In this document: positions 22,809 to 34,400 of the stretch, piece by piece
Position numbering within the stretch: the first letter of the stretch is position 1
Layout: each line of letters starts with the position of its first letter
Assembly (NCBI RefSeq): GCF_001649575.2
Contig: NC_051444.1
Location: 22,343,287-22,407,286, forward strand
From: Kryptolebias marmoratus
Lineage: Eukaryota; Chordata; Actinopteri; Cyprinodontiformes; Rivulidae
DNA length: 64,000 nucleotides
Direction: 5' to 3'
Notes under the pieces: generated by a model
What the model saw: only the letters and a program-made list of their open reading frames with translations
The model's database searches: none
Told to the model about the DNA's origin: nothing
Program-made: the position numbers and the translations under genes

Positions 22809-25800
22809 ATGATGTCCGAGGCTGCTTTTGAAGAAGTCTCCGTTTTATCGTCCATATACTGCGGAGAAGGAGAGTTCCGGGTCGTTCAACAGTCTGGTAC
22901 GAACTGTGGTCACTAACCTTTCACTCCTTTAACACCAGCCTAAATAAAGTCAGCGTTACTGTTTTTCACACATATGTAAAACAGGGGGGGTTTCTTCATT
23001 ATTAGATAAATATAATAAAACGCTAAGCCAAGTAAAATCTTCAAGTGAGTTCTGTGTAGTTCTCGTAGTCATGCTGACTCGTGTTGTTCTAAAACCAGGA
23101 GGTAAAAACAGTCCACCTCTGTGACTTTGTTCGAGTTGTTCTAATTGACGACGTAGGAAAAATAAACAAATGAATTAAAATAATCTAATGATACAAAAAG
23201 TTTTGTAAAGTTTCTCTCAACAAGAAATAAAACAGTTGGATTCAGTAGTCAAAAAAGTATTGATTTGAACTTTTTCGGTATACATTTTTGACAGCCTTAA
23301 ATTTTTGAGGCTTCAATACTATATTTGTGTTTATGTATATACTTATTTTATATATACATGTATGTACAAAATAAGGCTCAAGTTAAGCTCTTTGCTTCAC
23401 ATAAAAGATGAAAATTGACTTCATTATCACTAAACGTACTTTTCACTGATGAAATGAGAAAGTATCCAACCTTTCAATGCATTTCCTGTAGTGGTAATGA
23501 CAGCCATCTCCCCTGCCACAGCTTCAGTTCTCATCATTTCTGACTTTGGAAATGTGTGGCCTTTTTTTCTTCAAACACTTATTCCTGTACATTTTTTATT
23601 TGTTTGCTTGTTTTTGTTTCTGATCTGAAACAAGCTGAAGTTCCAGCATCATCTCCTTGTCCAGTGAAGTTTATAGATTCATCCCCGAGTATCACTTTTA
23701 TTCAACCGTTCACAGTTCAGCTCATCAGAGCCTTGTTTTAGTCTATTTCATTAATTAATGGCTTTTCTACAGGAAATCCCATTTCCTTCAGACAATTTCT
23801 TACAATTCACTCACAAACACTGCTATTTCTATTTAGTTTCTTTTGTTGTACATTTTTACTTTTTTGACATTTTCTTTTATGTAGGCTACTTGTGTTTTTT
23901 TTATTGCCATCTGTTTGTTTTAGATCCAACTGACTAAATTACCAGTATATTTTACCACACTCTGTGATAAATCATTTTTTTGAGTTACTTTTTTTTCTCT
24001 CCATTGTTTCAGTAGACAGATGTGACAGATCTTTTTGTGACCAAACTTTCTGTCACTTGTCCGGCTGCAGCAGCTCATTACAGTCTGAAAGATCTAAAAC
24101 TGCAAACTCGCATATTTTTGAAATGTCATCAGTCTGCTGGTGTGGCATCAGCTGTTTGTGGCCCAACTAAATGAACATTTTTTTTATTCCAGCTGATTCA
24201 GCGTTTGAGTGTTTATCTAACTCGTAGCATCTCCGTGCTGGTCTAACATCACTGTCTCCCTTGTAGCTCAAGATGGACTTGTGGTGCAGATCAACTGCAG
24301 CAGTGGAGGAGACAGCAGGCAGAATGTGAGCGTGATGTTCCATCTGCACCCCAGCTATCCTTCCCGCCCTCCCAACATCTCAGTTTCTTCCACTTGCTTC
24401 TCGAGGACTCAGTGCCACACCATCAGACAGAAGCTACTGGATCGAGCTGCAACCCTACCGCCAGAACCAATGCTTCACCAGCTGGTAGAGGACTTACAGG
24501 TGAACAGCTGCACTTGCAGACAAACACTGCTTTGGTTTCTTAATAGGTTATAGAAAGAAGTTTAGGTTTTCTACTGATTAGGAGAGATAATACAAGCATA
24601 GCAGAAGAGCCAAGCCAAACATACAAAACAACTCGCCTAGTTTATGTAGATCTTTGTAGTTTTTAATACAATGATCTGTCTGCTGAGCTTTGAAAATTTA
24701 GCTAACGAACAAGAAAAGTGGCAAAGGGATATCAAGCGATGTAATGTGTTCACAGCAGCATTGTGTGAAACTGACAGAAGACCACAGAGGAGTCGAGGAG
24801 AAGATGAAAGAGAGCGAAGAAGAGGAGGAGTGGACTGAAGTTCTGTTGCTAGACCACATCCGATCTCGAAATCGTTACGTTGGACTTCTGGAGCACTGGA
24901 GCCAGCAGCTGCAGCTGGCTGGCAGGCTCCTACTGGGACAGAACATTCTAGTTATTTTGCAAGGAGAAAGACGTAACATCAAGGTACTTCCTGTCTTACC
25001 CACTGCAAACCCTTACAAACAGAATTTTTAGAGACAGAGTAAATGTGAGGAGGAAGAAATGAGTGTTAACAGTCTGTCACATATTAAAATAGAAAATGAA
25101 GAGCTGCTTTTTCTTGTGATTGGATGCCCAGTAGTCCTGTATGTGGCAGAGTGTAAGCAGGGCTCTATCCTCCATGCACACAAAAGTAATTCTTAATATT
25201 ATGTTTTGGAGAGCAAAGTGAGGAAACGTGGTCAGTATGTCCTCCCGCATCTTACACTTATAGCAGCATAGCAAAAGGAATAGCTTAGGAAATCCAAGCC
25301 AGTCATGACTACAGGATTTATCATAAAAGAAGGTTTTAAGCCCAGTTTTAAAAGTAGTCATGGTTTCAAGACCTGATTTTACTTTTACTAACTCTAGGAA
25401 CCCCAAGTAAACCTGCAGTGCTCTGTTAGGAAAATATGGAACAATAGGAGCTTTAGTAACAGATAGAGCTTATTCGTTAAGTTTTATATGTCAGAAATAT
25501 ATATTTTTTTGAGTTGTATGTAAATATAATCTCAGCACTCTTTACTTGTGTTGCTGTGTACATCATAGTCTCATCATTTACAGGTAAAAGTAAGGATTTC
25601 TGGTTATTTTACTACATGTTTAGCCTCAATATTCTAACCACTGTTATCTATTTCTTGACATGTTAGAATATTGTACTTTTTTTTTTTCAAGAGCACTGTG
25701 GTTACGTCTGATGCCACCGTGCCCTCTGATTGTGATGATCTTTCTTCAGGAGTTTTGTCGTAGGTTAAAGGCGGTTAAGGTGGATGTGGACTCTTCAGGC

Positions 25801-25981
25801 AAGAAATGTAAAGAAAGGATGATGAAGGTTCTTGTTGGAGCCCCGTCTCATTCCACCTTTAAAAATGGGTACGCACCGCGGATATGTGACAGTTCTGCAG
25901 CAGATAAATACGAAGGGGGCGGGACCTGTGGGGCAGCAATGAATACTTGTTCTTACAGTGTTGTCTTTGACAGACTCATGG

Positions 25982-26012
<31 letters not shown>

Positions 26013-26136
26013 GTCTGTCAGTCTGCAGGGTTTCGTAGTGAACAACTACCAGTCATTATCAGAGCTGACTGCTGTCTTCCAGGAGCTGAACATGACTCAG
26101 GTTTACCAACAGGTGCTGCCGTCATTGAGCAGCTGA
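22809..26136 (+). CDS. rwdd3: RWD domain-containing protein 3 (RSUME-like), 5 exons
   Basis: Exons 22812-22896 (ATG at 22809 or 22812; two ATGs in tandem), 24267-24499, 24756-24983, 25750-25868 and 26022-26136, with a TGA stop at 26134-26136. Phases 1, 0, 0 and 2 close across all introns, giving 259 aa (human about 267). Residues 7-110 are the RWD domain, with the acidic ELSxLxxIY-type first helix (EEVSVLSSIYCGEGEF) and the YPSRPPNISV turn. The C-terminal half has LDHIRSRNRYVGLLEHW, GRLLLGQNILVILQGER and the near-invariant VDVDSSGKKCKERM block of RWDD3. RWDD3/RSUME promotes SUMO conjugation by binding the E2 UBC9 and is hypoxia-responsive in mammals. Identity rests on remembered family motifs. 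Confidence 0.9.
24756..24758 (+). promoter_or_regulatory. NAGNAG tandem splice acceptor of rwdd3 exon 3
   Basis: The intron ends ...cacagCAGCAT. Cutting after either CAG keeps phase 0, so the mRNA may include or omit one glutamine codon before HCVKLTED. Confidence 0.7.
25988..26012 (+). repeat. (CT)n microsatellite serving as polypyrimidine tract of rwdd3 exon 5
   Basis: About 12 CT units run to 9 bases before the acceptor at 26019-26021. The acceptor chosen (ctgtcag|TCTGCAGGG) is the one that fits phase 2 from exon 4. The nearby CTGCAG|GG acceptor would break the frame. Confidence 0.85.
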
Positions 26137-27150
26137 CAGGACAAGAACTGGCTGATCCCAGATCTGCTCCTGCTAACTTCCAGCAACAACACTTAAGCAT
26201 CCTCATCAGCTCCTGCACAGACACACAGGAGCTGACGGTTGGAGAAACAGCTTATCAGCAATGACTCATGAACTTCACTGATAGAGTCATCAACATATTA
26301 TTTCTGCTATTTATTGACGTTTTTGTTGTGATTGCTTCTTATGTAGTCATTGTGTGTTATATTTTTTAGACCACTGTGAAATATTAGAGGCTTTCAGTCA
26401 TGTTTTATGGGCTTTCAGGTCTAGCATGGATTTTATTTTCAGTTAAAGGCATAGTTCAACCAATTCGGAGTGGGTTTAAAAGTCTTGACTCTTGACAAGC
26501 ACTCAAGTGTAGAAAAAATAAGTCAAGAGAGTTTGTACAAGAATCAGCATCTGATTCAAACTAAGCATTACAAGCGATTTAAACTACAGCATGCAGCAGT
26601 ATGTTCAAATGATCATGTGACCCAGACAGCACAAGCTGGCCGGTTTTTGTAACTAATGTTCTTATAGCAAGATTGCCACATGTTTTACTTCCATCTAGTG
26701 GTTGAATCAATAATGACAACTGGATGAAGCCACAATCGGAGCTGACCCCCTCTTCTCCTGACACTCATCAGTTTCTGATTTGATGCTGGATGAACGTATT
26801 TGGAGTCCGAGCTCCACATCATGTGACGTTCACGGCCGTAACTATGACAGAATCTCATCTACAAACTCTGAAGTGGCTTTCAGCCAAACTTTGCAGTGTT
26901 CCAGAAAAAAGATCTGATGTTGGGCTTCCTGTCTGAGCTCTTTTTTTGTTTTTTCTTCTTCTCATTTTGTTAAGAAAATATAATTCATCCATGTTTAGAT
27001 ACCAAATGTACTGACCCAGACAAGTCTGTTTCCTTTGGATACCCTTGCCTCTTCACTTGCCTGCCTTCAGCTGAAAAGCAAACAAAAACAGGAAGTCTTA
27101 TATAATACAGAGCCACTTTCTCAGCTCCATAATGAGCATATTCTACAAAT

Positions 27151-27156
27151 AATAAA
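27151..27156 (+). terminator. Possible polyadenylation signal for rwdd3
   Basis: The first AATAAA downstream of the rwdd3 stop, about 1.0 kb into the 3' flank. It is not followed by an obvious GT-rich element within 30 bp, so the assignment is tentative. Confidence 0.25.
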
Positions 27157-29335
27157 AAAGAACATCAACAAACTTAAAGTTAGACACTGAAGGGGCAGCG
27201 AGACAAACACGTTCCAGCTGGTTCCTCTGAACTGTTTAAACCACGGGTCAGTGACCAGATCACAACTGTGCGGGGTTTTTTCCTCTGAAACACTTCAAAC
27301 CATGTGCCTTAAACATGTGGGGATGGACTGTTTGCCAGCTTTTGTACTCTCCTCTGTTTCCAGAGTTCACATCTGTATTGAACCTGTCATTTGTTTCTTG
27401 TCATTACTGGTGTAAGATTTAATCCCTCCATTTTTTCAGTCCAGATCTCCTGGTCTACTTCACTTGTTTGGTTTGTGATAGGCCATGTGTTGTTTCACCT
27501 CTGCCAGGACAGTTCAGCTGGTGTTAAAGTGTGTCACAGCTTCAAATAGTAACTCTAGCCCAAATAAATGATTCTTTTGAACTTTTTTTTTTCCCCAGGA
27601 CTGAATTATTATGCAAGTTCAATGATTTTTAAAAACAAGAATTAGGTGCACAGGTTTGAGTGTTTTGTGGAGTTCCTATAATCCGCACAGGGTCAACATG
27701 TTACATACAGGTTAAAGTAGCTGTACATTCATCTAAATGTTTTAATAAGTGGTGGTAAAGGTTCTAGGATGACTTAACTCAGCAAAGCCAAGGTGTGTTT
27801 GCTTCTCGATGGTGATGATGATTGACTGCAGCTGATAGTTTCACTTTACCTGCATAAAAAGCTTTTGATTGACCATTATTCATCTGTTACCCTCAAATGA
27901 AAGGAAGTTCAGGAACCGTTTTACAATATCAGAGACTGAGGGGGTGCCGATCAGGACAGAAGCAACACCTTCAAGCCCAATGCCTTTAGGAGAACATGTT
28001 TATGGTCAGACGTGACAACGATTGATCGGTCTGGAGGAGTCGAGGTGATGCTTTTGAACCCGAGAGCGCTGCACCACCTGTCAAGCACGACGGTGAACAG
28101 CGGATGACCTGCTGTTCGACTGACCCGCACCACCTCCAGCTCACCTCCAGCTCACAAGGAAACTAGTTACAACGCAGCAGACACATGTAGACGCAGCGAC
28201 GGCTGACTCTGGTTTCAATTAGCCTCAAAAATAAAGTTCAAGACGAGTCCAAGTGCAGGATATGTCGAAGGATAACATTGCAGAGCTTTTTTGATTTCAA
28301 CTGGGTGTCACCACACCCTCTGATGAGGAAACCTGGCCCAGATCCTGCTCTGGCTTTTGAGGGAGAAAACAACTTCAGCATGCCAGATGGGTTTCTGTTC
28401 CCACACATGAAAGAGTGCAAGAATTAAAGTCTGATGTGTTCCCAGTATATAGAGGTTTCAAAAAAAAAAAAGCTTCAAAGGACGAACATGTTTATAGCAT
28501 TTAAGGCTTATTGTCGTGTGTCGGGAGCTCAGGGAAGCCACTGTGGCTCCAGCACAGGGGGGGAAAAAAAGCCATCAACATGTGATAGGAACACAGAAAC
28601 ATGGAGGGAAGTTTTCCTGGTTGAAGGTTTATTAGCTAAAGCCTAATTTATTTATCAATCTGGACTTGATTCCACTTTTAATAATGTCATCTGAGCAGTG
28701 CTCCTACAGTACCTTTCTGTCTTGTAAACACTGCTTGTCTGGTCCTTTAGGCTGTGTCGTCCACGTGGATGTGTTCCCAGCACATCTGGAGAAGCTGGAG
28801 ATGTTTTGCCTGTGCGCCCCTCAGTTGCCCAAGAAGACCGAGATTTAAAACGTTCGAAATCAAGTCAACTGTTTCCCATTTTCTTGCTCTTCAGGACTGC
28901 TCTGATGTCTCGGGTTTTGAAATCCCAGATGTAGTTTGATACAGTGCTCTTTTTCTCTTACTCACCTCTCTTTCAAGTGGAAAACCTAGATCTTCACGAC
29001 CCCTCTGTTTTGAGGACGCTCTGACCTGGTCATCCAGTCATCATGATTTGGTTCCAGTCTTTGTCTTTCCTGCGAGAACTCACAGCTCATTTGCTGCCTA
29101 ATAAATCCACCTAAAGGCCAGTGCAGACGGAGGAAGATTCACTCATTCACTTTAGGAGATACATTGCAGCCAGAAAAATAAAAAAAAGAAAGAAAGAAAT
29201 CCAAGGTTTAAGACTGTAGCATATCTTCTTTCACAGCAAATCTTTCTTTAAGGTCAAATATGAGCTTAAAGTGTTGAATGTTGTTTTGTTTGGAGGCAAA
29301 TATATTTCAATAATACGCAAATTTTATTTATTTTT

Positions 29336-29780
29336 TTCTTTCAGCTGTTCCCTTTTCAGGGGTCGCCACAGCGAGTCATCCTCCTCCATTCTGCGTCCTC
29401 TGTCCTCACAACTAGTTCAACTCCCTCCATGTCCTCTCTAGCTGCATCCATATGTCTCCTCTTTGTCTTTTTACTGGCAGCTGCATCTCTAACATCCTTC
29501 TACCAATATACCCACTGTCCCTCCTCTGCACATGTCCAAACCATCTCAGTCTGGCCTCTCTAACTTTATCTCCCAGTCCTTCAACCTGTGCTGTACCTCT
29601 GATGACCTCAATCCTAATCCTGTCCATCCTTGTCCCTCCCAAGGAGAACCTCAACATCTTCAGCTCTGACACTTCCTGTTCTGTCTCCTGTCTTTTTGTC
29701 TCCAAACCATACAACACAGCTGCTCTAACCACTGTCTATAAACCTTTCCTTTGACCTTTGCTGCCACCCTTTTGTCACAA
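29336..29780 (-). mobile_element. RTE-like LINE 3' fragment (second copy)
   Basis: Minus-strand translation: VRAAVLYGLET, KRQETEQEVSELKMLRFSLG, GTAQVEGLGDKVREARLRWF and GHVQRRDSGYIGRRMLEM. It ends with the reverse of 'caggggtcgccacagcgagt', a 3' terminal motif typical of these fish elements. It shares subfamily-specific residues with the copy at 7230-7795 and supplies the segment missing there. Confidence 0.78.
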
Positions 29781-30409
29781 ATCAATACAATCACAATTAA
29801 TTAATATGCAAAGATATAACTCAAAAAACTGATCTGGCCATAAAAAAATATTTTCATTTTATGACTGATAATGGTTTGTAGACAGTACATTTTGGAGGTC
29901 AGGGGCATTTCTAAACACTGGATTTCATACTTGGTAATGCTTCGATGGGCCTTTCTGAATCTGAGTGTCATTGTTTGTATATTTACTCTTCTGCAGGTGA
30001 AATGAGGTGAACGACTGATGATCTGCATTGATTTCTTTTGTTTTTGCAACCCGAGTAAGGTCTTTTTTTGTACAGAGATCTCCTCAAACTGCATGTTGTG
30101 GGTCCACAAAAATGAATTCCAAATGCAAACACGAAACTTGGAAGCACTTTTAGATTTTTAGCTCCAAAACTGCAGAAGGAATAGTCCATTTCAGCTACCA
30201 AACTGAGTTTTATTATATAAATAAAGCTTCAATTCCTAACCTCACCCTCCGTCAACACCATTGTTTGTGAACACTGAGATTCTGCAAGTTCATATTTGTT
30301 TCAGTAACTAGTTTCAGCAGGAACAAAACGTCCACATATTTCCAGACATAACTGCATTTAAATGTCTGGACAGGGATGCTCGTTTCTTCTTGGTTTCCGA
30401 TGAGACAAT

Positions 30410-30639
30410 GTTCCTAAATTTTACTCTCACACTCTCACTCACCCCTAGGGACAATTTAGAGTTACTAATTAACCTAACATACATGTTTTTGGTCTGTGTG
30501 AGGAAACCGGAGTGCCTGGAGTAAACCCACATGAGCACAGGGCAAACCTGCAAACTCAAGCCTGAAAGGCCCCAAGCTGGGAGGCGATCCTGCCACCTTC
30601 CTTCTCACTGGAAGGTGACAGCTCTAACCAAGCGCTGCT
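30410..30639 (-). mobile_element. tRNA-derived SINE, older partial copy
   Basis: Reads 'cctagggacaatttagagtt', 'acatacatgtttttggtctg', 'aaggccccaagctgggaggc' and 'gctctaaccaagcgctgctc', the reverse complement of a fish SINE with head 'agtggttag' and body 'taactctaaattgtcccta'. It lacks the ATCC tail and lies directly next to the younger copy. Confidence 0.68.
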
Positions 30640-30651
30640 CTGAGAGAATCA

Positions 30652-30998
30652 TCCATCCATCCATCCATCCATCCATCCATTTTCTTTTACCCGCTTCTCC
30701 ATTCCAGTTCACGGGGAGCTGGTGCCCATCTCCAGCAGTCACTATGTGAGAGGCGGGGGACACCCTGGACAGGTCGTAAGTCCACCACAGGTGCACAAAG
30801 AGACAAACGAGGCAATCATTCACCCTCTCACTCACACCTAGGGACAATTTAGAGTTACTAATTAACCTAACATGCATGTTTTTGGTCTGTGGGAGGAAAC
30901 AGGAGTAAACCCACCTGCACACAGGGAGAACATGCAGAAAGGCCCCAGGCCGGGATGTGATCCTGCAACCTTCTAACCACTACACCACTGTGCCACCC
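30652..30998 (-). mobile_element. tRNA-derived fish SINE with (GGAT)n tail and 12-bp target-site duplication
   Basis: On the minus strand it begins 'gtggcacagtggtgtagtgg' (A-box-like) and 'gttgcaggatcacatccc' (B-box-like). The body contains 'catgcatgttaggttaatta' and 'gacctgtccagggtgtcccc', and the tail is (GGAT)n, seen as (ATCC)n at 30651-30679 on the plus strand. CTGAGAGAATCA flanks it on both sides (30640-30651 and 30999-31010), the hallmark of target-primed insertion. Confidence 0.82.
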
Positions 30999-31311
30999 CT
31001 GAGAGAATCAGCCTCTCTAAAATGCTCTTCTTACACCCAGTCCTCTTACTGACCTGTTGCCAATTAGCCTAATTAGTTGCAAAATGCTCCTCCAGCTGTT
31101 TCTGATTTGTACCACTTACTTTTACAGCCTTTTTTATGTTTTAGATGTATTGCTGCCATAAAACTCAAAATTACATTGTTTACACCCCCCCTCGTTTTCC
31201 AGGTTTAATCATTTGATAGGTTTCATTGTGAATAAAATATGGGTTAGGAGATTACTAGATTCTGTTTGTATTTATATTTTACACAACATCCCAACTTTTT
31301 TTTTTTTGCAG

Positions 31312-31482
31312 TGGGGGGTTGGTGTTCCAGATGTGCGCCTGTGGATGGGTGCAGGTGAGAGCAGCGGCTGTTCCTCCTCTCTGCTCCTCTGCCCCCACCT
31401 CCTCTCCAGCCGGGAGTCCAGTCCAGGGGAAGTTTCTCTGCTCATCCGACGGCTCGCAGTCCTCCGCGTTAAAGTGCCCGTC
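31312..31482 (+). promoter_or_regulatory. 5' leader of pcsk6 with possible upstream splice acceptor
   Basis: A run of T's ending tttttttttttgcag at 31311 looks like a strong 3' splice site, so a noncoding exon may lie further upstream. The leader is GC-rich. The same frame is open upstream of the chosen ATG (an in-frame ATG at 31345 gives a 46-residue extension), but that sequence has no similarity to convertases and would bury the signal peptide. Confidence 0.4.
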
Positions 31483-34400
31483 ATGGCTCTGCTCTTGCTT
31501 CTCGCCTTGTTCCGCGTGGACGGCGGTCGGTGTGCGCTCCCGGGACGCGGGGACGTGTACACGAACCACTGGGCGGTTCGGATCTCAGGCGGTCCGGAGA
31601 GAGCTGACGGGATCGCAGAGAGATACGGCTACAGGAACCTGGGACAGGTACTGCTGGCTGATGCAGTGAGAGATCAGATCAGTCCTGAGTCCTAATTTAC
31701 TCAGAACAGTTTTAAAAACTAGACTTATTACCAGTGAGACCAAACTTATCTAAAAATAAACCTCTTATTTTCCTTTTTATAAAGTATCTTGTTTGAGTTA
31801 ACGCAGGAATTTACAGCATATGAGGCTTTTAGGTGGTTTAAAAGTTATAAAATCTTTTCTTCTTGTTGTTGTTTGTCTTAACTATTTGTCAGATCCATAT
31901 GTGGGATGTGGAAAATGTAAAACTGTTATACCTTAAAGCTACATCTTTGCAAGCAAAAGAGTAAAGCTCCTTTAATGCTTCATTATGCACAAAACTGTAA
32001 TCTGATTTGTTTGTTTTTGCTGCAAGATCCATTTTAATTTCCCCCTGTGACCGTGCAAATACTTACGGCCATGTATTCTAAGTTAAAGATGGAAATTTCA
32101 AATGATCAGCAATAAAGACAGATTAGGTGGATAGGTGGATAGGTGGATAAAAACTAGAAACTGTACAGAAAGTAGTGTAAAAGAGAAATACAGAAGACAA
32201 CAGCAGTGTTTGTAGCTGTCGGACATAGGAATTTCTTGTCCTGACAGTGACCTGGGAAATCTTATTTTTAGATGGACATGCTCTCGATCCACAGTTTTTG
32301 CCTTATGGTGAAGTATAAAACAGATACTGAGGTTGTAGATATAGCAATGGGAGAAAAAAAATGTAAAGAGGCAGGGAGAAGAAGAAAACAATGTTTTTAG
32401 TCGGAAACATCTGTAGTTTGAAGAAGCAGTAACATCTGCCAGCTATGCACATGTGGTAAGAATTCTGTTCTCAATTTTTCTTTTTTGGGGGGGGGCAAAG
32501 CCAAAAGAAAACATGCATTTTTATTCTTTATGTCCAGATAGGAGAAATGTGCTTTGAATGTAAAAAAAAAACAAAGTTAGCAGTCTGAAGTTTCTTCTGT
32601 GAAGGGCTGCAGGCGTCCTTCATTTCCGCTCTGTTCAGTTTGTAACCACATGTGATTGTGCTGGTTTTTAGAGTGATGTAAAAACAAGGATTTATGCTGC
32701 TGCCGAATGTGTTTTGCTCAGATAGGAAGCCTCGAGGATCATTATCATTTCCACCACAGCAGAGTGGTCCGCAGGGCTGCTTACTCTGTGAAAGGACCCC
32801 ACAGCTTCATCCATATGGATCCCAAGGTGAGACCTGGATCAGTTTCTGTCAAAAGAGATTCACATACAGTCATCCGATGGATCCACGTGAATCCCCTTTG
32901 ATTGAAACCGGCTTTATCTCAGTGATACATGTTGAGCCTACCTGAGATCACCTGAATGCGCCAGAGCAAAACTGTTTCTTTAATAAATCAGCAACACCTG
33001 GTTGCTACTTTACCTTAAAAATCCTATGGAAGCAGGAAGGGGCTGCTTAGTTTTTCACACATCTTTTTTAAAAAAAATATGGCTTTGTTTTTATTAAATA
33101 AATAATCACATGGTAAAATCTGTCCTGATACATAAAACTCCAGGTTGACTATCTTTTCCCATGACTGTACTTTTCATTCTCATATCACAAAAAAGGTGAA
33201 AGAGTCACATAATAGAGTTGAAATCCTAATTAATGGTTGTGCTGTTGCAGCCTCCATCAGGAAAGATGAACATGAGGAATAAGCAGGTGATGGGGGCATC
33301 ATAGAGACAAACAATCATTCATGAGTACACCTAAACATGAGTTAGTTGCCAGTAAACCTAACATATGTGTATTTGGACTGTGTGAGGAAATCAGCAGGGA
33401 GAACATGTGAACCCCGCATAGAAAGGCTGCAGCTGGGAGTCAACCCTGGTCTTTGTTGTTGTGAGACAACAGCACTAACCACTGCTCCACTGTGCTGTCA
33501 TTAATTTAATCCAGTTAACTTCAGTACAGTTCAATTTAACGGTATTTATAAAAGCCAATCACAAGAAAAGTTGTTAAGCTAAGAGAACCAACAGATTGCA
33601 TTGAATGCATAATTCCTTTCAGTCACCCGGCCAGAACAAGCTTGGTGAGGCAGGAGACAGTGGAAAAGAGAACCTCTTAACATTAAGATTGATATTTTAC
33701 TCATAATTTATTGAGGATTTGAATAAAGGGGCTCATCTACAAATGGCAAAATGACTTGATGCTCACAGAATGTCATTTGGCTTTAAGCTTTTGACCAGGC
33801 AGTTTAAAGACAGCTGAGTTTTATAGGTAAAAAACAAACAGCCGATGCAGTTTAGGGTTTTACCTTTCAAACTTAGTCTGAGTGTAGTATCAGTATCTGT
33901 AACATTTTCATTTCTGTCCTCAGGTGCACTGGATCCAGCAGCAGGTAGTAAAGTCCAGAGTGAAACGCTCCCTCCAAAGTGGCCCAAGCTTAAGTTACTT
34001 TAATGACCCTAAATGGCCCAACATGTGGTACATTGTAAGTATACTGTACCGAACAGTGATCAGGTCATTTTGACAAGAAAAGACAGGTAATGCATGTCTT
34101 TATGCTTCTCCTCAGCACTGCAATGACGAGAACAGCCGGTGTCGCTCCGAGATGAATATTCTGGGAGCCTGGCAAAGAGGATACACGGGCAAAAACGTGG
34201 TGGTCACCATATTGGATGACGGCATAGAGAGGAACCACCCTGATCTCATTCAGAACTTTGTATGTGTTACGCAGTCATCTGTTTTAAAGTATAACAAGAT
34301 TTATTACACCTTCATCAATAGAGGTGGATGTGTTTGTTTCATCAACTAATAAGCCAGAGAGAAAGAGAAGTGACAGAAAAGACACAAACTGATGCTATAC

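Larger units (their letters stand above)
26137..31311. other. rwdd3 3' flank and intergenic region to pcsk6
   Basis: No gene recognised. It contains the presumed rwdd3 3'UTR, an RTE-like LINE fragment on the minus strand (29336-29780) and two SINE copies (30410-30639 and 30652-30998). The intervals 27200-29330 and 29790-30400 show nothing beyond AT-rich DNA and chance reading frames of about 60-100 codons. Confidence 0.6.

Noticed and set aside
27951..28133. Minus-strand 60-codon ORF in a GC-richer patch with a Tc1-like phrase (tgtcaagcacgacggtg)
   Set aside because: Only one short phrase resembles a Tc1-type gene; the flanks do not, so I did not call an element.
31213..31482. N-terminal extension of pcsk6 upstream of MALLLLL
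   Set aside because: The frame is open but crosses a T-run plus AG acceptor and lacks similarity to convertases; the signal peptide starts at 31483.
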